Shown here: piece after piece, positions 1 to 5,111 of the stretch
Numbering within the stretch: the first letter of the stretch is position 1
Layout: every line of letters starts with the position of its first letter
Assembly: GCA_938029995.1 (NCBI GenBank)
Contig: CALHGI010000181.1
Location: forward strand, 1 to 6,183
Reading direction: 5' to 3'
DNA from: an uncultured cyanobacterium
GTDB lineage: Bacteria; Cyanobacteriota; Cyanobacteriia; Phormidesmidales; Phormidesmidaceae
Length of the DNA: 6,183 nucleotides
Position numbers and translations under genes: made by a program
Notes under the pieces: model-generated
Told to the model about the DNA's origin: nothing
Database searches by the model: none
The model's input: only the letters and a program-made list of their open reading frames with translations

Positions 1-38
1 CGAAAACTAAGTTTTTTTAACGGTCATCATCGATGGAT

Positions 39-75
39 AATCCCTGTCTAAAACCACCTGTTTTAGACAGGGATT
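39..75 (+). terminator. Rho-independent terminator of an upstream gene
   Basis: A perfect 16-bp stem (39-54 pairing with 60-75) encloses a 5-nt loop (CACCT). It is followed after CAGG by six T residues at 80-85. The T tract lies on the + strand side, so it should end a + strand transcript entering from the left. Bases 1-38 contain no recognisable gene, so the gene it serves lies outside the window. It also insulates the protease gene from read-through. Confidence 0.85.
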
Positions 76-85
76 CAGGTTTTTT

Positions 86-379
86 AAGGAATCTTTCAGG
101 GTTAAATCATGTCAGTTTGTTAACTTTATTGAGCAAATGTGCATCATCTTGGACCTTAATTCCGGTCTGTTAGTCTAAAGACTTGAAGGTGATTAGCTAA
201 ACTTTTTAGCCAATTTTCCTGACGAGTTGCTAAGCTGCATTGAATGTCTAAGCAGACCAAACATCTGTACGGTACCTGCGTCAATTGAGCAAAGCTTATA
301 TATTAGATAAGGTGTGAGTTAGCTATTTATACTGTCTGGTTAAGTACGTATCGTTCTAAATTTTTCTGGATCTCTTTTT
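86..379. other. Intergenic region upstream of the Ctp protease
   Basis: About 290 bp of A+T-rich sequence between the terminator and the protease start, with no supportable ORF or structured RNA. It holds a 10-bp direct repeat (ATTGAGCAAA at 128-137 and 284-293) and a weak 6-bp hairpin around 197-212 (GCTAAA...TTTAGC). A plausible -10 box lies at 328-333. The length leaves room for regulatory sites, but none can be named from sequence alone. Confidence 0.5.
328..333 (+). promoter_or_regulatory. Candidate -10 box for the Ctp protease
   Basis: TATACT matches the TATAAT consensus at five of six positions and lies about 46 bp upstream of the protease ATG, giving a leader of roughly 40 nt. No good -35 hexamer stands 16-18 bp upstream. 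Cyanobacterial promoters often lack a clear -35, so this is possible but unproven. The ATG at 380 also lacks a strong Shine-Dalgarno; only GGA at 368-370 lies nearby. Confidence 0.35.
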
Positions 380-1681
380 ATGGCAACCAAAAAGCATGGC
401 CTGATTTTGGGTGCGGCAGCTTTGGCAAGTATGGCTGTTGTTGTTGCAGGTACTAGCATTCACTGGTCTCAGAGTCAGGCATTCTTTAGGGAGAGCCCGA
501 AAGAGGTGATTGATGAGGTGTGGCAGCTGATTGATCATGAGTATGTTGATGAAACATTTAATGATCAGGACTGGCAGGCTATTCGCACCGACTACCTCAA
601 TCGTGACTATACCGATAGTGGTGATGCGTACGAAGCGATTCGGGAGATGTTAGATTCCCTTGAGGATCCCTATACGCGCTTCATGGATCCCCAAGAGTTT
701 CGCAATATGCAGATTGATACCTCCGGTGAGCTGACCGGTGTGGGTATTCAAATTTCCCAGGAAGAGGAAACGGAAGAGATCGTTGTGGTTTCTCCCATTG
801 AAGATACACCGGCGTTTGAGGCGGGGCTGCGTTCTGGCGATGTGATTGTCGGTATTGATGGTCAGACCACTGAGGGCATGGATCTCAGCGATGCGGTTAA
901 TCTGATTCGGGGGCCAGTGAATTCTGAGGTTACGTTGACCGTGGTCCGTGAGGGCGAGGAAATTGATTTTGACCTGGTGCGTGCTCGAATTGAGATTCAT
1001 CCCGTGCGCTATGCCTACCATCCGGAGCAGGAAGGTGGGGTGGGCTACATTCGCCTGACTCAGTTTAGTGCCAATGCTGCGTCTGAGATGCGTGAGGCCA
1101 TTCAGGAGCTAGAACTACGTGATGTGACTGGCTATGTGCTGGATTTGCGCTCTAACCCTGGTGGTTTGCTTTATTCCAGTATTGATATCTCCCGCATGTG
1201 GCTGAGTGACGGTACCATCGTTTCAACGGTGAATCGTGAAGGGACCGTGGATGAAAATGTGGCCAGTGATCGGGCTTTGAGTGATAAGCCGCTGGTGGTG
1301 TTGGTGGATGGTGGTTCCGCCAGTGCCAGTGAAATTTTGTCTGGGGCATTGCAGGATAATAACCGGGCGGTGCTGGTGGGGACGAAGACCTTTGGTAAGG
1401 GCTTGGTGCAGTCGGTGCGCGGTTTGGGTGATGGTTCCGGTATTGCGGTTACGATTGCTAAGTATTTGACCCCCAGTGGCCGTGATATTAATACGCTGGG
1501 GATTGAGCCCGACTTTACGGTAGAGCTGACGGATGATGAGCGGGAATTCCTGAGTGAAGATCGCGATCGCATCGGCACCTTAGAGGACCCCCAATATTCG
1601 AAAGCGATCGAAGTTCTCAATGACGTGTTGCGCGGCCAGCGTGAGGCGGCCAGTGTTGGTGGCGTTGCTGCCATCAACTAA
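380..1681 (+). CDS. ctpC: Carboxyl-terminal processing protease (S41 family)
   Basis: A 433-residue serine endopeptidase of the C-terminal processing (tail-specific) protease family, with Ser/Lys catalysis. Residues 1-6 carry basic residues and 7-26 form a hydrophobic signal or anchor segment with a possible cleavage after Ala34, so the enzyme should act in the periplasm or thylakoid lumen. A PDZ domain spans about 115-200 (GVGIQI at 120-125, then the AGLRSGDVI turn at 148-156). The S41 core follows. Catalytic Ser315 lies in GSASASE (312-318), Lys340 in GKG (339-341), and Gln344 is at the usual Lys+4 position; the 25-residue Ser-Lys spacing equals that known for the D1 protease. Length is normal. 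Cyanobacteria carry CtpA, CtpB and CtpC paralogues; CtpA matures the PsbA (D1) C-terminus. The N-terminus and the ESPKEVIDEVW stretch look most like CtpC to me, but that subtype is from memory. The gene stands alone, with a terminator upstream and a convergent gene downstream. Confidence 0.95.
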   Translation: MATKKHGLILGAAALASMAVVVAGTSIHWSQSQAFFRESPKEVIDEVWQLIDHEYVDETFNDQDWQAIRTDYLNRDYTDSGDAYEAIREMLDSLEDPYTRFMDPQEFRNMQIDTSGELTGVGIQISQEEETEEIVVVSPIEDTPAFEAGLRSGDVIVGIDGQTTEGMDLSDAVNLIRGPVNSEVTLTVVREGEEIDFDLVRARIEIHPVRYAYHPEQEGGVGYIRLTQFSANAASEMREAIQELELRDVTGYVLDLRSNPGGLLYSSIDISRMWLSDGTIVSTVNREGTVDENVASDRALSDKPLVVLVDGGSASASEILSGALQDNNRAVLVGTKTFGKGLVQSVRGLGDGSGIAVTIAKYLTPSGRDINTLGIEPDFTVELTDDEREFLSEDRDRIGTLEDPQYSKAIEVLNDVLRGQREAASVGGVAAIN

Positions 1682-1687
1682 ATCCTT

Positions 1688-1708
1688 AGCCGTGGCTGAT
1701 GGACGGCT
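1688..1708. terminator. Weak hairpin between convergent genes
   Basis: A 6-bp perfect stem (AGCCGT at 1688-1693 with ACGGCT at 1703-1708) and a 9-nt loop begin 7 bp after the protease stop. No T tract follows on either strand, so it is at best a weak terminator. It occupies the only gap (1682-1751) between the protease and the convergent small gene. Confidence 0.25.
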
Positions 1709-1751
1709 CGGATGCGACCACCTTGAGGAGTATCGGTGCCAAGACTGGCTA

Positions 1752-1961
1752 TCACTGGGGGCGACACTTGCCCGAGCGAATTAATCCCACCCGTTTTGCA
1801 ATGGCCTCGTTTCGGCTGGTAAATGGTCCCCAGGTGTTGGGATTATCTGGGGTTGAATCTAATTCCCCTTGGGTGCAAATTTCACAATGGCCGTCTGACT
1901 GTTGGACGACGTGCCAATTTTCGGCCTGGGTTTCAACGTTTTTGCCGGTGTCCGGGGTCAT
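1752..1961 (-). CDS. Small conserved-looking cyanobacterial protein
   Basis: A 69-residue soluble protein with no membrane segment or signal peptide. Residues 1-13 look variable. The core has a Trp16-His-Val-Val-Gln strand, DGHCEI at 23-28, an acidic and Pro-rich middle, then WGPF at 44-47 and EAIAKRVGLIRSGKC at 52-66. This resembles short cyanobacterial proteins of unknown function that end in a similar GPF...EAIAKRVGLIRAGKC-like motif, a resemblance I judge from memory. The pair Cys27/Cys66 and His25 could bind a metal or form a disulphide, but nothing proves it. It starts 37 bp after the pgsA stop on the same strand, so it is probably the last gene of that operon. A weak AGCAGG lies just upstream of the ATG. 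A longer + strand ORF covers the region but has no recognisable features. Function unknown. Confidence 0.65.
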   Translation of the reverse strand: MTPDTGKNVETQAENWHVVQQSDGHCEICTQGELDSTPDNPNTWGPFTSRNEAIAKRVGLIRSGKCRPQ

Positions 1962-1998
1962 GGGCCTGCTGGGGTTAATGGACTTTACACCATCAGTT

Positions 1999-2496
1999 TT
2001 ACGCCATTAGATAAATTAGTCCAGACCACCATGTGAGCACCACTGCCAGCCAAAAGAGGCCTAGGGAAACCATGGGGTAGCTTTGGGCTAGGGGAGAGAT
2101 GAGGAGTGCGATCGCACCAATCTGCACCACCGTTTTCACCTTGCCCCACATGTTTGCCCCCATCACCTTGGGCTGGCCCACCCGCCACCCGGCAATGGTC
2201 AGTTCCCGTGCCAAAATTAAAAACACTCCCCAGGCGGGGACGGTGCCCAGCTCCACCAAGGCCAGCAGCGGCGCTAACACCAGTAACTTATCCACCAGCG
2301 GGTCCAAAAACTTACCCAGCTCCGTCACCTGATTCAGCCGCCGCGCCAAGTAACCGTCAAGCCAGTCGGTGCAGGCGGCCAATAGAAATATCGCTACGGC
2401 CCACCAGCGACTACTGACCGAGGGCTCTACCAGCAGGCCAAACACCAATGGAATAGCTACCAACCGCGACACCGTAATCCATGTCGGTAAATTCAT
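1999..2496 (-). CDS. pgsA: CDP-diacylglycerol-glycerol-3-phosphate 3-phosphatidyltransferase
   Basis: Phosphatidylglycerophosphate synthase joins CDP-diacylglycerol and sn-glycerol 3-phosphate in the membrane, the committed step to phosphatidylglycerol, the only phospholipid of cyanobacterial thylakoids and needed by the photosystems. With the chosen start the protein has 165 residues. The CDP-alcohol phosphotransferase signature D-x2-DG-x2-AR-x8-G-x3-D-x3-D is complete: Asp44, Asp47, Gly48, Ala51, Arg52, Gly61, Asp65, Asp69. GKVKT at 118-122 and ARE at 96-98 are also typical, and most of the rest is hydrophobic helix. The reading frame is open to 2592, but MNLPTWITVSRL at 2496 is the classic PgsA N-terminus and has AGGGG just upstream. 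ATG 2517 (seven residues longer) is the main alternative; a start at 2592 would overlap the upstream gene by 71 bp. It lies 25 bp after the CDF transporter stop, so co-transcription is likely. A HIP1 site (2108-2115) lies inside. Confidence 0.93.
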   Translation of the reverse strand: MNLPTWITVSRLVAIPLVFGLLVEPSVSSRWWAVAIFLLAACTDWLDGYLARRLNQVTELGKFLDPLVDKLLVLAPLLALVELGTVPAWGVFLILARELTIAGWRVGQPKVMGANMWGKVKTVVQIGAIALLISPLAQSYPMVSLGLFWLAVVLTWWSGLIYLMA

Positions 2497-2521
2497 CGCC
2501 CCTAGGTTTATTGCCATTGGA

Positions 2522-3427
2522 TCATTGGTAGCTAATGTGCTCTTCGCGATAGTTGGGAGGTTCCACGTGGATGGTGACCCGGATCGGACCAAACACCTGT
2601 TCTAAGGTTTGCTCGACCACTTCAGTAATGTTGTGGGCACTGACCACATCCGTTGGTTCCACAATCAGATGCATATCTACAAATACCTGACGCCCCAATA
2701 ATCCCCGCGATGCAATGCTGTGGCAGTTAAGAACGCCTGACACTTTCATAACCTCCCGATGAATCGCCTCGGGGGCAATGGCCATTTCATCCACCAGCCA
2801 GGGCAAATTAGCCGACAGCACAATCCAGCCACTGTGGAGGACTAGAATCGCCACGGGTAACGCCAGGAAAATATCTAACCAATGGAAGCCTCGCCAAACA
2901 CCGATTAGGCCTGCAATTACCACAATGGTGATCCAGATATCACTCATGGTGTGGTGGGCGTCGGCAATTAAAAGCTTGCTGCCTAAACGCACCCCCACCC
3001 GGCGTTCATAAACCGCAACAATGATATTAATTCCTAACACCAGCAGCATGATCCACAGCGCCCCCGACGTTAAAACCACGGGCGTTGCCCCCATCAGCAT
3101 CCGTTCAAATGCCCCCTTTAAAATTTCAAAGCAAGCAATTCCTAGAAATGCGGCCACGCCTAAGGCTCCCACCGCTTCATACTTCTGATGACCGTAGGGA
3201 TGCTCCCGATCTGGCTCCGGTGATGCCAACTGGTTGGTTACCAAGCCAAGAATATTATTGGCACTATCCGTCACACTGTGGAGTGCATCCGCCAGCAGAC
3301 TCAAGGACCCTGTCCACAAGCCCACTGCAATCTTCAGACCCATTACTAATAAATTGAGAAGCAGGGTAATGAGTAGAACCTGCCTCACTTTAGACTGATA
3401 GCTAATGCCAGAAACCTCAGTAGACAT
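2522..3427 (-). CDS. Cation diffusion facilitator family metal transporter
   Basis: A 301-residue inner-membrane transporter that exchanges protons for divalent metal, normally exporting Zn2+, Fe2+ or similar ions from the cytoplasm. About six membrane segments (near 15-36, 39-62, 85-106, 118-140, 153-178, 182-205) precede a cytoplasmic dimerisation domain (about 210-290). The transport site is visible: His50-x3-Asp54 in segment 2 and His159-x3-Asp163 in segment 5. Such a 2-His/2-Asp site is usual for zinc-selective members, whereas manganese members use all-Asp or Asn/Asp sites. The 2-3 loop has the family motif EHPYGHQKYE (75-84). C-domain candidate metal ligands are Asp251, His253, His265 and His287. 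Length is typical. GGAG lies 9 nt before the ATG, a good ribosome site. It heads a cluster with pgsA and the 69-residue gene. The metal assignment is inferred from the site residues only. Confidence 0.93.
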   Translation of the reverse strand: MSTEVSGISYQSKVRQVLLITLLLNLLVMGLKIAVGLWTGSLSLLADALHSVTDSANNILGLVTNQLASPEPDREHPYGHQKYEAVGALGVAAFLGIACFEILKGAFERMLMGATPVVLTSGALWIMLLVLGINIIVAVYERRVGVRLGSKLLIADAHHTMSDIWITIVVIAGLIGVWRGFHWLDIFLALPVAILVLHSGWIVLSANLPWLVDEMAIAPEAIHREVMKVSGVLNCHSIASRGLLGRQVFVDMHLIVEPTDVVSAHNITEVVEQTLEQVFGPIRVTIHVEPPNYREEHISYQ

Positions 3428-3577
3428 GCACGACTTCTCCGCAGCATGTTTAATAGTAGCGAAGGACGTTACCCAACGGGCAATCCTGCCAATTCTTGTT
3501 CGTTAGTCCGTCGAAAGCCGAAAACCATAACCATTCCATGGGATTTTGTACACTGGGAAGATAGCCCTTAGGACCCA
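3428..3577. other. Divergent intergenic region
   Basis: About 150 bp between the minus-strand CDF transporter and the + strand small ORF/Hpt pair, so it should hold promoters for both directions. On the minus strand TACTAT (complement near 3452-3457) could be a -10 for the transporter, with TTGCCC 19 bp upstream. On the + strand TACACT at 3549-3554 could serve the small ORF, without a good -35. No metal-regulator operator (such as a long A+T-rich dyad) is obvious. Confidence 0.3.
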
Positions 3578-3736
3578 ATGCCCTCTTTAGCTGCCCTATT
3601 AATTCTGCTCGTTAGCTTATGGCTCTGCTCTGCCATTGATGGGCTCCCCCATCTGCTTGGGCTGTGGCCACAACCCCTCTGGCTATGGCTGGGCCTGGGT
3701 GCAGTTTTATTAAGCTGGGTGATCAAAGATAATTGA
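3578..3736 (+). CDS. Possible small membrane protein, 52 residues
   Basis: An ATG-initiated ORF of 52 residues with AGGA four bases before the start. It begins MPSLAALLILLVSLWLCS and forms two hydrophobic stretches (about 3-19 and 32-49) separated by an Asp-Gly-Leu-Pro-His turn; the last residues are VIKDN. It has seven Trp and many Leu, and only the C-terminal Lys50 is basic. This pattern suits a two-helix membrane hairpin. I do not recognise a family. It ends 40 bp before the Hpt ATG on the same strand and may be co-transcribed with it. The ORF is short enough to arise by chance, so the call rests on the hydrophobic profile, the ribosome site and the otherwise empty gap. Confidence 0.42.
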   Translation: MPSLAALLILLVSLWLCSAIDGLPHLLGLWPQPLWLWLGLGAVLLSWVIKDN

Positions 3737-3776
3737 TGATTTCTTGATTGTTTACAGGCTTTTATTTCAAAACACC

Positions 3777-4103
3777 ATGGCTAAAACCTTTGACCAAGAG
3801 CAATTACAACAGCTCGCAGGGGGAGACAAAGCATTTGAAAAAGAACTCCTTCAGATGTTTGTTGCCGATACTGAAAAGAGTCTCAGTCAGTTGGCGTCTT
3901 CCATTTCCATGGAGGACCCACCAGCGGTACAATCCTGGGCCCATTACATCAAAGGCGCTAGTGCCAATGTTGGTGCTAGCGGCATGTCTAAAATAGCCGC
4001 TCAGTTGGAATCGCTAGCCAAGGCGGGAAATCTGGCCCCGGCGTCAGCCAGTCTCCGACAGCTGCAACTGCTGCATGAAGAGGTTAAACGTATGGCCCGT
4101 TAG
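3777..4103 (+). CDS. Free-standing Hpt (histidine phosphotransfer) domain protein
   Basis: A 108-residue, all-helical soluble protein that should carry phosphate on His56 between receiver domains in a multistep phosphorelay. The Hpt signature is clear: Ala55-His56-Tyr-Ile-Lys59-Gly60-Ala-Ser-Ala-Asn-Val-Gly66. Helices before it (FEKELLQMFVADTEKSLSQL, about 20-39) and after it (about 69-83 and 89-106) fit the four-helix bundle. There is no kinase, receiver or output domain, and no hybrid kinase in the window, so its partners are unknown. The frame opens with a TTG at 3744, which would add 11 residues, but MAKTFDQEQL at 3777 starts right at the domain and is preferred. Neither start has a strong ribosome site. 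The stop codon lies within the loop of a hairpin at 4094-4111. Confidence 0.88.
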   Translation: MAKTFDQEQLQQLAGGDKAFEKELLQMFVADTEKSLSQLASSISMEDPPAVQSWAHYIKGASANVGASGMSKIAAQLESLAKAGNLAPASASLRQLQLLHEEVKRMAR

Positions 4104-4111
4104 GACGGGCC
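4094..4111 (+). repeat. Hairpin overlapping the Hpt stop codon
   Basis: GGCCCGT (4094-4100) pairs perfectly with ACGGGCC (4105-4111) around a 4-nt loop that contains the TAG stop. It is a compact G+C-rich stem without a following T tract. Its right arm (TAGGACGGGCCA) resembles the right arm of the large palindrome 10 bp downstream (TAGGACGATGGGCCA), with a 2-base difference in length. It may help end or protect the Hpt mRNA. Confidence 0.5.
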
Positions 4112-4120
4112 AGGACTGTT

Positions 4121-4162
4121 AGACCAATGGCCCATCGTCCTAGGACGATGGGCCATTGGTCT
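4121..4162. repeat. 42-bp perfect palindrome between convergent genes
   Basis: The left arm from 4121 begins AGACCAATGGCCCATCGTCC and is followed directly by its exact reverse complement, with the symmetry centre between 4141 and 4142 (CCTAGG core). All 21 base pairs match with no spacer. It lies 17 bp after the Hpt stop and 38 bp before the bactofilin stop on the other strand, so a bidirectional transcription terminator is the simplest reading. Neither side has a good T run; the nearest is TTTT near 4170 on the + strand. A cruciform-forming repeat element or a protein binding site are alternatives. Confidence 0.75.
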
Positions 4163-4200
4163 GCTATGGGTTTTGCGGGCCTGTTTGCGTCGATTGGGAA

Positions 4201-4638
4201 TTAAGCAGATGTCCGGTTTCCGGTGCTTGTGCCCGTGGCTTCAGTGGCATTGGTGCCGTAGAGTTCTGGTAAATCCCGTGACGGTGGTAGTGTCTTGGAT
4301 TCGCGAGTCTCGATGTAGCCTGTGTAATAGGCACCGGGCTCAATTTCTAGGGAACCGGCAATGACGTCCCCTTCTAACCGGGCGGTGCTCATCAAAACGA
4401 GCTTACCCTCTGCGAATACCCGAGCTTTTAGCACGCCTTCAACGGTGATGTTGTTGGCCCGAACTTCTTGCCCCTCCACCAGTCCAGTTTTGGAAATATC
4501 TAAATCGCCTTGAATGTCGACAATTCCGTGGATAATGCCGTCGACAACTAACTTGCCTTCTGCGTGGACATTACCTTCTACTTCACATGTCCGACTGAGA
4601 TAGGTTAAAACAGCGGTTGGCTTTCGTTTTTTAAACAT
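4201..4638 (-). CDS. Bactofilin family polymer-forming cytoskeletal protein
   Basis: A 145-residue member of the bactofilin (DUF583) family, proteins that polymerise without nucleotide into filaments or membrane patches and scaffold cell-shape or envelope enzymes. A short basic N-terminus (MFKKRKP) could contact the membrane. Residues about 15-110 are a right-handed beta-helix made of repeating strands with regular Gly and hydrophobic positions: EGNVHAEGKLVVDGIIHG, then LDISKTGLVEG, ANNITVEGVLKA, VFAEGKLVL, ARLEGDVIAGSLEIEPGA. Residues 111-145 are a polar Thr/Ser/Pro-rich tail. The frame extends to a GTG at 4644 (two residues more); ATG 4638 starting MFKKRK is preferred, and neither has a clear ribosome site. 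It converges on the Hpt gene across the 42-bp palindrome. No shape enzyme or M23 peptidase, a frequent bactofilin partner, is in the window. Confidence 0.9.
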   Translation of the reverse strand: MFKKRKPTAVLTYLSRTCEVEGNVHAEGKLVVDGIIHGIVDIQGDLDISKTGLVEGQEVRANNITVEGVLKARVFAEGKLVLMSTARLEGDVIAGSLEIEPGAYYTGYIETRESKTLPPSRDLPELYGTNATEATGTSTGNRTSA

Positions 4639-4747
4639 AAACACAATATTTCAGTACCCGTTTGGCTGGACAGCAGTAAAAAATTAAAAGTTTAACTATG
4701 GGGCGAGGCCCAGATTCACACTTAATCTGAAGCTTCCTGCTTAATGG

Positions 4748-4777
4748 ATCATATGTCACAAAATATAATCAACTCAA
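4748..4777 (-). promoter_or_regulatory. Candidate promoter of the bactofilin gene
   Basis: On the minus strand TTGAGT (complement of 4772-4777) and TATGAT (complement of 4748-4753) are separated by 18 bp. They match the TTGACA and TATAAT consensus at four and five of six positions. Transcription would begin near 4741 and give a leader of about 100 nt containing the small hairpin at 4711-4729. Confidence 0.35.
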
Positions 4778-4944
4778 CCTTGTTTATATCTAGAACGACC
4801 ATTTTGACCTATTAAGGAAAGCTACAAATTCCAACTTGGACCTGATGTCTCAGTTTGGATAATAACCAGACAAACTTCTTTTTCAAACTTTAAGGCTTTT
4901 CTTGATTAAACTCTAGCATCAGTTTCTGATTCGCAAGGTTATCT

Positions 4945-5049
4945 ATGGCATTAGTTTTACTAGGCTTATCCATCAATCTTGGGTATAAAAAATGCTGGGA
5001 TAGATGGCCCATTTTCTGGATCGGCCTAGGGGCGGTTGCCCATGGGTAA
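4945..5049 (+). CDS. Doubtful 34-residue hydrophobic ORF
   Basis: ATG at 4945 is preceded by AAGG six bases upstream. The 34 residues begin MALVLLGLSINLGYKKCWDR and continue with a second hydrophobic part (PIFWIGLGAVAHG). The basic stretch between two short hydrophobic parts suits a very small membrane peptide. It does not match the small photosystem or cytochrome b6f subunits I can recall. The length is well within chance, and only the ribosome site and composition favour it. Confidence 0.18.
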   Translation: MALVLLGLSINLGYKKCWDRWPIFWIGLGAVAHG

Positions 5050-5111
5050 GTCGGTGCTCCATCGCATTTTCGAGGCTGGGTGGGGCATGGCCTGACCTAG
5101 AAGGGCCAACC

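Larger units (their letters stand above)
4639..5111. other. Long sparse intergenic region upstream of bactofilin
   Basis: About 470 bp between the kinase stop and the bactofilin start, both on the minus strand. The left two thirds (to about 4960) are A+T-rich and look non-coding; the right third is G+C-richer. It holds a candidate bactofilin promoter, a 6-bp hairpin with 7-nt loop (4711-4716 with 4724-4729) in the predicted bactofilin leader, and a doubtful 34-residue + strand ORF at 4945-5049. I see no tRNA, no known riboswitch and no clear terminator for the kinase gene. A small RNA could be encoded here, but nothing specific shows it. Confidence 0.4.

Noticed and set aside
39..75. Hairpin as a mobile-element end or CRISPR repeat
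   Set aside because: It is a single copy with a short loop and a following T run, which is fully explained as an intrinsic terminator.
650..1021. 123-residue minus-strand ORF within the protease gene
   Set aside because: It is antisense to the PDZ domain and has no family features.
1171..1677. 168-residue minus-strand ORF inside the protease gene
   Set aside because: It is antisense to conserved S41 catalytic sequence, is Ser/Pro/Arg-rich without domains, and mirrors the codon pattern of the real gene.
1699..2010. 103-residue + strand ORF after the protease
   Set aside because: It overlaps the 69-residue minus-strand gene and the pgsA end, and shows no recognisable motif; the minus strand has the conserved-looking C-terminus and operon context.
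2106..2417. 103-residue + strand ORF opposite pgsA
   Set aside because: It is a Pro/Ala/Ser-rich shadow of the CDP-alcohol phosphotransferase motif region.
4945..5049. Identification of the 34-residue ORF as a small photosystem subunit
   Set aside because: The size and hydrophobicity fit, but the sequence does not match the small photosystem II or cytochrome b6f subunits I can recall, so only a doubtful ORF is listed.
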